From Echinostoma caproni (taxonomy: Eukaryota; Platyhelminthes; Trematoda; Plagiorchiida; Echinostomatidae): a stretch of 13,138 bases of DNA. Of this stretch, positions 1 to 8,060 are shown piece by piece. A program made the translations under genes and the position numbers. The notes below the pieces were generated by a model, which did not search any database, was not told the origin of the DNA, and saw only the letters and a program-made list of their open reading frames with translations. The stretch spans positions 1 to 13,138 of the forward strand of contig UZAN01057032.1 of the NCBI GenBank assembly GCA_900618425.1, given 5' to 3'. Every line of letters begins with the position of its first letter. Position 1 is the stretch's first letter.

Positions 1-271
1 AATAGTATATGAATGACTGGACAAAATTTCCCTGGAAGCACACAAACTCATTTCGACGCAGATTCACAAACTGCTTGTTGTGAAATACTCTACAAATAAT
101 TCAATGTCATATTGGTTCTGATCAGCAGCACCTAACCCACATACGAAAAACTGAATCATGGTGTCGATTATTCAATGGCCTGACTTTGGAAGAACTGTCC
201 GAATAAATTTAACCGGTGTTGCAAATGAGCTTATTGTGACAAAAATACACATCCTGGATACAAGTATATTA
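1..271. other. Unassigned flank left of the PLE relic
   Basis: AT-rich sequence with no recognisable coding region, RNA gene or repeat. Similarity to the second PLE copy at the right end of the window fades out at about position 272, so this stretch appears to be the host or older repeat DNA into which the first PLE copy was placed. The only open frame nearby, on the minus strand over 172-384, lies largely opposite the PLE coding sequence and is taken as a chance frame. Confidence 0.5.
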
Positions 272-886
272 AGTAACTGACAAACACAATGCAGTAAACA
301 TATACTCAAGAAGAAAGTTACCTCTTCAAAGTATTGGCTCCCAATGGCTTCATCCGCAAATTCGTCAAAAGAACTAAGACTCAAAAAAAGAAAGAAACAA
401 CAGACGGAGAATTGAAAACAAGAACGACCCTGTCATACATGAAGGCCGTTTCGGCAATGACAGCACGGCTGCTCAGATCATATGCAACCCACAAACCGAT
501 CGCCTGTCTAAGGGGACTTCTGTCAAAACCAAAGGAGGGAACAATGGAGAAGAACAAGAGCAGTGTTATCTACAAAATAAATTGCAAGAACTGCTCAAAA
601 CACTATATAGGACAAAGTGGGAGAAAACTGGCCACAAGAATCCGTGAACACGAAGCGGCAGTCAGGAGACATGACCCACTATCTTTGATTTCCCACCACA
701 AAGATCAAGAAAGACATCAATTTGACTTCGAATCAGTGAGAATTATCGACCAAGCCCGGTCAAAACACGCTAGGGAATCTCAAAGCTTGGCACTCCTCAG
801 TGAACAGGCACATTGAACAGGATCACGTGTACACGCCAATGCAACTCAAGGATGAAATGAGACAACAAAAAATGGTCATGGCGTGA
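272..886 (+). pseudogene. PLE RT-linker and GIY-YIG endonuclease, frameshifted
   Basis: An open frame runs from an ATG at 334 for 160 codons. That ATG is probably internal to the original protein, because similarity to the right-end copy begins upstream. Residues 4-12 correspond to the conserved NG(Y/F)xRxFxKR segment that links RT and endonuclease in PLEs. Residues about 76-145 form the GIY-YIG domain: VIYKI with the CxxC pair C84/C87, YIG at 91-93, then GRKLATRIREH with the basic residues expected in the active site. Near 778 the frame shifts. A second frame from 779 continues as LKAWHSSVNRHIEQDH, the usual end of such proteins, and stops at 884-886. So the copy carries at least one inactivating frameshift and lacks the polymerase. 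When intact, the domain nicks target DNA for insertion. The domain assignment is confident; the clade within PLEs is not determined. Confidence 0.8.
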
Positions 887-1065
887 CCTGAGAACGGACC
901 GAAACCGCAATCAAGACGGATGGACAACCACCCCCTCACCTACCAACCTCGCCCCCACGCACCAGTTTAGCGGCTAACCCAGTCGACAGGGACAGCAATG
1001 GTCGGTGAAGAAGAACACACATATAAACGAACGGACACAAGCAGAAGACTGCCACTTCACAAGTA

Positions 1066-1114
1066 CTGATGATGTCACCTCGGCTGGTGATGAAACCTTT
1101 GCAAACCAATTGTC
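1066..1114 (+). ncRNA. Hammerhead-ribozyme-like motif in PLE 3' region
   Basis: The conserved core box CTGATGA (1066-1072) is followed by a stem II of TCACC (1075-1079) with GGTGA (1086-1090), loop 1080-1085, and then GAAAC (1092-1096). A GTC triplet at 1112-1114 is a candidate cleavage site. PLEs in several animal groups are known to carry hammerhead motifs, which supports the reading. Against it, there is an unpaired T at 1073 in stem II, and stem III pairs for only two positions (A1095-T1113, C1096-G1112). The same bases also read open as DDVTSAGDETF, so a peptide reading cannot be excluded. Activity is doubtful. Confidence 0.35.
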
Positions 1115-1140
1115 AAGCCCGGCGAACAGGCGTAATAGAA

Positions 1141-1400
1141 TTTAGATTACTTTATTCGGAGCATGCGTTATGCATGTCACCAAAAATGTTGCCACAGCAA
1201 GGGATGTTTATTGAGTCAGATGGCGGTTGGAAAAAGATCAAGGACAGTCAAAAGGAGACCTGGCATGAGGGTATGAAAACCTTGACCAGGAGACTGGCTC
1301 ACATAGGTCCCGTTAGCCTCTTTGGCTGGGGACACCGAGATGATCGTCACGGTTCGTTAGGAACATTGGCGCTCGTGCATCTATTCATTATTCTCTTAAC
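1141..1400 (+). pseudogene. RTE-like LINE, C-terminal ORF2 fragment
   Basis: An open frame here contains a pattern that I recognise as the C-terminal tail of the endonuclease/reverse-transcriptase protein of fluke RTE-like LINEs. The order is a degenerate LRWLGHVLRM-type block (1141-1185), then GGWKK, TWHEGMKTLT and GWGHRDD, with a final LGTL where family members usually have LETL. It runs to a stop at 1411-1413, but similarity ends near 1395. Only the tail is present; no RT or endonuclease motif precedes it, because PLE sequence abuts directly on the left. The ATG at 1069 lies within PLE sequence and has no meaning as a start. The clade call rests on the same protein type as the RT fragment at 11652-12340 and has not been tested by search. 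Confidence 0.6.
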
Positions 1401-1413
1401 ACCTTCAACATAA

Positions 1414-2284
1414 ATTCTCCATCTTCCGCATGAATTTGCCTTCAGCATTCCAGTCTTCATTCTGCTGTTTTATCCCAATGGGTAACGGAAGACAGCAACC
1501 AAAACCGCCACACGAAAATGCATGTTTAATGGTTGTAGAAGCTGAAAANCCCGTTTTTGGTGTAACGTTACAAAACCATATCGTGCGATATTCACCTCAA
1601 CTCACTAAACATAACAATCGATGCAAGGCTCACTTCTTCTTCGAAAGACGAAAAATGCATTCTAGGTGAAACGAAAAATCTAGTAACAATCATCAATTGC
1701 AACCCAGATGAACAATTGTGCCACATATTAAAGCATAAGCGACGCATGAGACTGTTCATTAGTCTAGTTTTGCATTGATTAAATATACAATCCTCATAAA
1801 GAACGTTCTAGATGGTGTATCACGGAGTATTTACATGTTATCTCGTAGGATCGCTGAAAGGCATGTAACTTATTAAAGTTTCCGGTTGCACATGGAATCA
1901 TCGGCTCAACGTCTACCCCGCCGGTAGCTGACACGCGGCTTGGTTTATTACTGTGTAATGCAATAAAAATGGATTGCTTGCTTACAAACGTCAAATGCAG
2001 TGCTATGTTTGTCAAAACGCACTGCTCATGTTGCATCATATTGCATGTTGCCTCGGTATGCACACGATGTTGCTGTGCGTGGAAAGCTAATGCATTATTT
2101 ATTGAGATTTTTCGACAGTTCGCTATTACATGGAAATTCTTTTTACTGGATTTTAATTGTACGCAATGGTTTTTTTTACACTTGTAACGAAATCGCCTTG
2201 GACAAAATATTTGAAAATTCCTTCTGTATCGTAGAGGGGGGCCATATGCTAGGAACTGATTACATTGCAAACAAGCATGAAACT
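1414..2284. other. Unassigned stretch with a 165-codon minus-strand frame
   Basis: No family was recognised. One ambiguous base (N) sits at 1549. The longest open frame of the whole window lies here on the minus strand (1794-2291, 165 codons), with several histidine/cysteine-rich stretches but no motif I recognise. Plus-strand frames overlap it at 1969-2187 and 2000-2380. I see no splice context, no signal peptide and no neighbouring exon that would support a gene, so it is not annotated as a coding sequence. Confidence 0.4.
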
Positions 2285-2308
2285 CACACACACACAGACA
2301 GACAGATA
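2285..2308. repeat. Compound CA / GACA microsatellite
   Basis: Six CA units at 2285-2296 are followed by GACA units and a GATA unit up to about 2308. This is an ordinary short tandem repeat, likely length-variable between individuals. It lies outside any recognised coding region. Confidence 0.85.
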
Positions 2309-4280
2309 CAACACCGTGGTAGTAGAAATCGACAGACCATTGACACGTTTTTTTTCAAAACCATTTCAGTTGTCAGGTAACAGAATTTTGCATGAACTAA
2401 CCATGTTCTCTTCCAATCAAGTGCATAGAGTTGCTCATTTCGTAAGAGGACTCATCACATATATGTTAATTTAGAACTGATAAAACCCATTTAAGGGTCG
2501 AAATGTCTCACAAGACATATTGAACCATACTTGTGTTATTTCAGTCAACTTGAACGCAGATGTGCAGTACGTGCGGTTCAGTTTGTCGATGTGTCCAATG
2601 TCAATTAGCCTACTGTCATAAGGAGATGAGCAACAACCCGAGCCACATTAGGTTGATTGCATGTCAACCGAGTGCACACGGCGTCCGGGTCTTGATTAAC
2701 TGTTTGCATAAGTCATCATTATAGATAATCCGTACAACCCGTGCAATGGAATATTGTTCCCCAGGCAGACAAGTGGAAAAAAATGGAACCCACTACGGTA
2801 TCACGAACTGGCTTATCGACTAGTGAATTTTTACTTACTAAGATGGAATCTCAGTTCACTCATCACATTTCATCGAACTGAGCAAGTCACTGTTTGAAAG
2901 TGTCCTAATTAACAAGTTATTTACATGTTCCAAAGAGTAAGAAAATAATTAAATGAAAGATAAATTGTATTCTAATAACGTAAAAATAGGCGGGAAACAA
3001 GTTGTCATGTGTTCTGAAAACCAAGAGAGAGATGGCAATACGTAACTTTCATTCGGGACTTAGGTATATTCTTGGCAAATGACCGGACGATGAGTACAGA
3101 CCGAATTGGGTCGACCGCAAAAATCATGTTTCCCCCATCCTTAGTATACTTATTTCGTTTCACATAGACCAACTGATAGGAAAAATCCCATTGATTCATC
3201 TTCAGTCTGACGTAATACATATTTGTTATCCACATGAAGTGATTTTCGTTTCCATACCCCACCTAATTTTCTGCTATATTTGTTGCTCAAACTGGAGAGA
3301 AAGCTTTTCATTCAAATTAGGCATATTGCCTTTGCCTACAAAAATAGAAAAATGTAAAATGTGAAAAGGAGACAAAGTATTGCACTCGTCTAGCAACTTT
3401 GGAATCATACATTCATTCATGGGGTTAACTGTGGGTGGTTCCAGAGAAATCCTTCAAATTGTTTCGTCGCCTGCGCAGTCTTTTCACTGAAACATCCTTT
3501 TTATGAATTCTTAGATAATTTCTGACAGTTTTGTGTTTGCGCGTTTTTCGATATCTTGCTTGTTCCAGGAAGTGAATCAATCAGAGGCGTTTTTTGTGTT
3601 GTGGAACACAGAGTATCTGAAGTATTAAATAAAAAGTGGGACAATCTGGTGTTTGGTTTCCCATACTTGAGTCCTAAAGCGAACATATACGATCTTAATT
3701 CACAGCGGGTCTGGAAACGTTGTTTAATTGCGTAAGATTCTATCAATATTCAATGCGAAGGCAGCATCATCAGGATGTAGTCATTCATCAAATTTTTCGG
3801 GTTGTTGAGGCACATTTGGTAAAATCGCAGTTTATGAAGCTTCAGCTGTTATTGAAACCTCGGCCGCTGGTTCTAATTGATTTCGAATCGGGATGGAATC
3901 GACCTCACGGAAACTCGCTCACTCGTTACGCTTTTAACTACCGGTCGGCAAGAGTGATTTTTCAATCACGAAGTAAGTGTTTGTGCTTTCATATTCCGAC
4001 CGGAGGGGGGTACTGGGAAATTTACAAGGATTATGGAAGGTTGACTTCAGAGCCTTGTCACCGATGAGTACATCAGAAGTGACAATTGTCGTGCAGTCGC
4101 ATTTACAGTGTACACAGAGTTCCCGGAATATACCAGCCACACATATAGACTGAAAAACGCAGTTTAGCAAACAAGACAGTTTTCGATGACTTGTCAACTA
4201 GCTAATTCGTCACATTTTCTGTAACATCATCCTGTATGGAAAAAAGGAAACAAAATTAAGGAAGATTGAAAGGGAGATTT
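2309..4280. other. Unassigned AT-rich stretch
   Basis: No retroelement, RNA gene or convincing exon was recognised. Two open frames were looked at more closely. A minus-strand frame at 3005-3262 (85 codons) reads smoothly and has an AG acceptor-like context just upstream of its ATG on that strand, but no known motif. A plus-strand frame at 3720-4067 (115 codons) has no known motif either. Both are within chance expectation for this length. A small hairpin at 3953-3968 lies inside a wider 8-bp inverted repeat (3941-3948 with 3996-4003); neither stands out statistically. Confidence 0.4.
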
Positions 4281-4284
4281 TTGG

Positions 4285-4407
4285 TGTTTTCGGTCTCAGT
4301 TTCACAAACCGAATATGGCTGATCTTACCAACGAAACTTACGCTTGGTCCGTGTTACTTGTGTGATTTGGGGTGGAAATCTGGTCTATGAAACGGAGACC
4401 GAAAACA
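4285..4407. repeat. Foldback element with 20-bp inverted repeat
   Basis: The arm at 4285-4304 and the arm at 4388-4407 are reverse complements with one mismatch in 20 (the central A at 4298 against the G at 4394). Weaker complementarity continues inward for about another 15 bases and outward for about 10. The spacer between the perfect arms is 83 bases and has no open frame of note. A match this long is not expected by chance in 13 kb. It may be a small foldback or MITE-like element, or the paired ends of a decayed transposon. No target-site duplication or transposase remnant could be seen. Confidence 0.7.
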
Positions 4408-5883
4408 GCAAGAACAACAACACCAGAATATTCATTTGAATAATCAACCATTTTGTTTTCTCTTCTCTACTCAAAATGATATCATATAAAATTAGACTTA
4501 TCATCCAGTCGCTGAGTCACGGAAAATAAGCTTGTTTGCTAAAATACGCGGAGTTCCTCAATGGCAATGAGTATTGTTTGTCAAGGGAATCTAGTCTACA
4601 AGGCATGGACATGGTCATTAAAATATTATCAAATACGTACCCTTATCAAATTGTTGATAACTGTTCTCAATTGATAGGGTTAGACCATGTGGGATTAAGC
4701 GATAGGCAGGGTACAGAAGTACGAGGTGAAATTTGTTTGTTTCATTGGTGCATTAGTAATGATGGAGCACACAAATTGGTTCCGAGGGACGAATGATAGA
4801 CACCGTGAAGCTGTGTAAACACACAGTGACGTTGTTGCATAGACGAATAAACGCACAAGTGAAGTACCGGGTTCAGCCGAGGATAGCTATATTTTAGGTG
4901 GAGATGAGAAACCAACCGCCCGCCTTAATGTTGCAAAAGATATTGCAATTATCATTGCTCAGAACCAACTTACGTAGGATACGTTAGGGCCGTTTATTGA
5001 AAATGATATAGACGCATGACGGCTAAACATCGAAAGGAGTGTTTGCTTTATTCGATGTTTCATATATTAGACACCCATGCGATAGCCAAATGCCAGAGAC
5101 GTTTTATTGAATATTGCTGTCTTCGGATGTTCCGCTAACGATACAGTGGTAGATCACCTACCAGGCGCGGTCATCAATCAAACGGCGACCCGTTCGGGTT
5201 GATCTACATAGTAGCAACGAACCCATCAAAAGCTGTTACTCAACGGCATCTTAGTACAGCTGGTCCGGTGGTCATTCGGCCATGCAATCCTTCTTTTATT
5301 CTCAAAAACGACGCGTTCATTCAATTCACTCACCCTGGACTCAACCAAAACCATCGAGTATTTCCGCATGACCCAAGGATGCACACCGGAACTGGGACAG
5401 CTCACTCAATCCATCAATTATAACCATTCCCAAACAATACAGATACAAACCTTCATTTTCAATACACATTACATCGCATCACAATCAAGTTTAGGCCAGT
5501 TCACTAAGTTAACAGTTCCAAACCTTATGCAAAATGTATGTTCTAGAGGAGGTAGTTATCGAAAATAAGCTGTGTTTCCTGCAGTGTTTTCTTAAAACTT
5601 CGATGATTGTATATTACTTTACCTACATCGGTTGGTTTGCTTATATCTCGCACGGAATGAAGCAAATGGATGCACACTCGCGCGCAGATGTCCTCGATCG
5701 CGTCAATCTTATCAAATATCATTAGGTTTTAGCACAATCTCAGACATTAACGATGAATTGAGTACAATCAAAACTAGTGCTCACTTTTGAAAAATCTCAA
5801 GATGATTGTAATTTTCCTACATGAGATAGCAAAAATTGTCTACTTGGCACCTTCTGAATGAGCACGCACAGGCAATTTCCGGA
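4408..5883. other. Unassigned stretch
   Basis: Nothing recognisable. Open frames at 4536-4796, 5199-5423, 5368-5568 and 5534-5725 are short, mutually overlapping in part, and show no known motif. A 10-bp perfect hairpin stem (5025-5034 with 5051-5060, 16-base loop) is present but is near chance level for a window of this size. Confidence 0.4.
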
Positions 5884-5942
5884 GTTTCATTTACCCATCC
5901 CCAATTACACCTGTACTCCCGTGTTGGGGCTGTAAATGAAAC
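5884..5942. repeat. Two-part hairpin (11 bp + 6 bp)
   Basis: GTTTCATTTAC at 5884-5894 is a perfect reverse complement of 5932-5942. Inside it, CCCCAA at 5899-5904 pairs with TTGGGG at 5924-5929, leaving a small asymmetric internal loop (4 against 2 bases) and a 19-base terminal loop. Together this is 17 base pairs in 59 bases, beyond chance. It could be the terminal hairpin of a short mobile element, or a structured transcript element. It starts about 300 bases before the SINE and has no evident link to it. Confidence 0.6.
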
Positions 5943-6229
5943 GAACGGACAGAGATACATTTTACCCAAGCACCTCAGGTTTCGGCTTCGACCAGATCGT
6001 CAAAAACACCACTGACCTGTATATGATTAGAGAAAATCTATCAGCTCAACATTATTATTCCAATTGTAAATCGCGTATTATACAAAACTATACCAATTAT
6101 TCAGGCCTGATGCTTCAGTAATCATTGTGGTCTTCACATTTTGTCTAGAACAAAGGGTTCGAATCACTCGAAGTCACACGCGAGCTCACACTTGAATCTC
6201 GTCCCAACACCAAACAAAATCTACAGACC
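5943..6229. other. Unassigned spacer before the SINE
   Basis: No motif recognised. A short open frame (5936-6121) begins in the right arm of the hairpin and shows no known domain. Confidence 0.4.
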
Positions 6230-6555
6230 ACTTTGGGGCGGTGGTGGCCAAGTGGTTAGGTCACCAAATTATGACCAGGAAGTCCTGGGTTCGAACCGCT
6301 CTTCGGCCACCCATCTTCCCGATCTTTGTATTTCTCCAAGCCCCTATTATATGGCCGCGGCCCCCTTCCTGAATGTTGACTGTACAGCTCCGACCTCGGA
6401 TACTTGTACATGCTCTTACTGGAAGGCGCAGATCACCCTAGTGCAGGATAATCATTGACAACAAGCTACACAGACCTTTGGAACCGCTTTGGCTTGGTTA
6501 CTCCACGCCTAGCAAAACGGAAGATGCAAGCCCGGAGTAAAGCTGAGTCGGGAGT
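6230..6555 (+). mobile_element. tRNA-Ser-like SINE
   Basis: The head (about 6238-6310) resembles a serine/leucine-type tRNA gene: TGGCCAAGTGG (A box, 6245-6255), a D-loop-like TTAGG, and GGTTCGAACC (B box, 6288-6297). The T stem is mispaired and the acceptor arms do not pair well, so this is not a working tRNA gene. A unique body of about 250 bases follows, ending in roughly 6555 where the composition changes. That end is approximate, and no poly-A or simple-repeat tail was found. A 105-codon frame (6141-6458) crosses the element, including the GGGGQVV segment read through the A box, and is not a gene. SINEs of this type are copied by a partner LINE; which one is unknown here. Confidence 0.65.
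6245..6297 (+). promoter_or_regulatory. RNA polymerase III A and B boxes of the SINE
   Basis: A box TGGCCAAGTGG at 6245-6255 fits TRGYNNARNGG. B box GGTTCGAACC at 6288-6297 fits GGTTCGANNCC up to one position. The spacing of about 32 bases between them is within the normal range for internal RNA polymerase III promoters. Both boxes are well preserved compared with the decayed stems around them. Confidence 0.65.
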
Positions 6556-7909
6556 GTTCGGAATAGTATAATGCTTCAGTGGGCATACTTTTGTGAGTGG
6601 CTTAAAGGATGTACTGTTTGAGCTACGGAAGAGAAGAACAGACTTTCAGGCTGGCAATCACAGAGGAAGAGACAAACATGAAAATACTAACTAATTGTTA
6701 CGAATTAGACATTTGTTCTATGTAATTGTATTTAATCCTTCCGGATGCTGTTCTTCAAATATTTGACTTACCTCGTCCCGGTAGTGCCTTTTGGAACTGT
6801 ATCATTAGTAGTAGATGCCAAATCTGGTCGCACGCAACGTATGTCATCGATCGACATCAAACGACCTTGCAAGTAATCCACTTAAATTGCTATATTTTGT
6901 TTGTTGATGGCTGCATACTATCCGGGTGACAGCTGCAACGCAACGCTGATGTCGTCAAACTATGAACAATGCAGTGGAGATCAGCACTTTTGAATTGTTC
7001 TCAATTTTAGTCTAGTTCACAAACGAAAAAGAGTAGTAGGATATCGATGAATGGTAAGTACATCGAGGTAATAAATGCAGAAATAATCATAGCGTGTAAC
7101 TTCAAATCGAGCACTCGGTGGTAAGAAACAATCTAATTTGATACAGCATACCGCAAAACCGAGTATTTGTTACACAGTGTAAAAGTATTGTCCGTCGATA
7201 ACTAAAATGCTATTTACCGTTGTGGGCATTTTACTACAGCTGTGAAATGCTTAGGAAGAACTAAACTCTTAACAGTTAGCATTATTCTCTCGTGCCCGTA
7301 CAGACAGATCGCAAGACTGGAGAGTGAACATTGTTCGTTACAGCTGAGCGTGGTCAATTTTATCAATGGGATCATTATTTTGTAGAATATAGTTGGGCGA
7401 CGGGGAGAGGGATCCTTTTTCAAGCTATCGGTTGGACTCTGTTTTCATAGTAGCAAGCATTTGTTTGTTGAGAAATCTAAGCCTGACCTTAAAAGATTTC
7501 ATAGTGCAACTCATAACCCTTCCTTTTCGAATTGTTGCACATCGCAATGTTGAAAGCCTAGAAAATGTGACCATAACACACAAATCTGATCATTCGATAG
7601 GCTTACACCGCGAACCGTCCACGTTGAAGTTAAAAATAGACCTAGTGAATGGTCATCCGCTGATAGGGCATTTAAAGCCCAACATTCTGCGCCGGTGTAT
7701 TATTCTTGGACAAATGAAGATACAGTATAGATTCTACAGTCATTTCTTCAGCTTGAAAAGCTTCAAACGTGAATTCGAAGGTGTAGATTTTAAATAAATT
7801 GTTTAGACAAAATGCATCTGATTTAATTTGTTTGGAATAAGCCTAGATGTTTTTAGAGTAACAAGCTTGGATTAGCCCATCTGATTGCTAAGATGCATCA
7901 GGCACTCTT
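6556..7909. other. Unassigned stretch
   Basis: No repeat family or gene recognised. The longest plus-strand frame (7393-7797, 134 codons) lacks any known domain and its length is within chance expectation. A minus-strand frame at 7214-7423 overlaps its start. I see no tRNA-like, LINE-like or PLE-like segment here. Confidence 0.4.
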
Positions 7910-8060
7910 GATGTTCTTGGGTGTGGGTTTCCTTCCTTGGGAGAGGTAAGGGTTTGCGGTCACAACCCGCGGTTCCAGCCCTGACAGGGACACAAAAATC
8001 ACGCACTACTGTCGAGTCCCAAACAGGACGAAACAACTGTCCAGAGATCTCTGTCGGTTA
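7910..8060 (+). mobile_element. Hammerhead-bearing short repeat (Sm-alpha-like SINE), decayed
   Basis: The unit has a tRNA-related front part followed by a hammerhead fold. The front part includes an A-box-like TTGGGAGAGGTAAGG (7937-7951), an anticodon-arm-like hairpin (GCGG 7956-7959 with CCGC 7967-7970, 7-base loop), and a B-box-like GGTTCCAGCC (7971-7980). The A-to-B spacing is shorter than in a tRNA. The hammerhead begins three bases later (7983-8055). This order, a Pol III head joined to a hammerhead ribozyme, is that of the Sm-alpha short retroelement of schistosomes. Boundaries are approximate: the left edge is where tRNA-like structure starts, the right edge is the end of stem I. Tail sequence past 8060 may also belong to it. 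Confidence 0.55.
7983..8055 (+). ncRNA. Type I hammerhead ribozyme, degenerate core
   Basis: The fold is laid out as in schistosome hammerheads. Distal stem I is GACAGGGA (7983-7990) with TCTCTGTC (8048-8055), eight pairs including one G-U. Proximal stem I (8004-8008 with 8042-8046) is poor. The core box is CTGTCGA (8009-8015), where the consensus is CTGANGA. Stem II is GTCC (8016-8019) with GGAC (8026-8029) and loop CAAACA. GAAA is at 8030-8033. Stem III is ACA (8033-8035) with TGT (8038-8040) and a 2-base loop. Cleavage would fall after C8041 of the GTC triplet. The A6-to-T change at 8012 hits an essential core base, so this copy is probably inactive. Confidence 0.75.

Larger units (their letters stand above)
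272..1130 (+). mobile_element. Penelope-like element fragment (copy 1), 5' truncated
   Basis: A degraded Penelope-like retroelement. PLEs encode one protein, a telomerase-related reverse transcriptase followed by a GIY-YIG endonuclease. This copy has lost nearly all of the RT; only the linker after it, the endonuclease and the 3' non-coding part remain. The left boundary is set by similarity to the copy at 12530-13138: a block around 272-330 matches 12840-12905 with small gaps. The right boundary is set where the sequence changes to LINE-like coding sequence near 1135. A hammerhead-like core lies in the 3' part (1066-1114), as known for PLEs in other animals. No target-site duplication could be recognised. 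Confidence 0.75.

Noticed and set aside
3941..4003. Nested inverted repeats (8 bp outer, 6 bp inner)
   Set aside because: Short arms with a long spacer are expected several times by chance in this length.
5025..5060. 10-bp perfect hairpin with 16-base loop
   Set aside because: A stem of this size is near chance expectation when all loop lengths in 13 kb are allowed, and nothing around it supports a function.
6238..6310. Functional tRNA-Ser gene
   Set aside because: A and B boxes are present, but the T stem and acceptor stem do not pair and there is no credible anticodon arm; a SINE head explains it better.
7393..7797. 134-codon plus-strand open frame as a gene
   Set aside because: No domain or family pattern, and length is within chance for the window.
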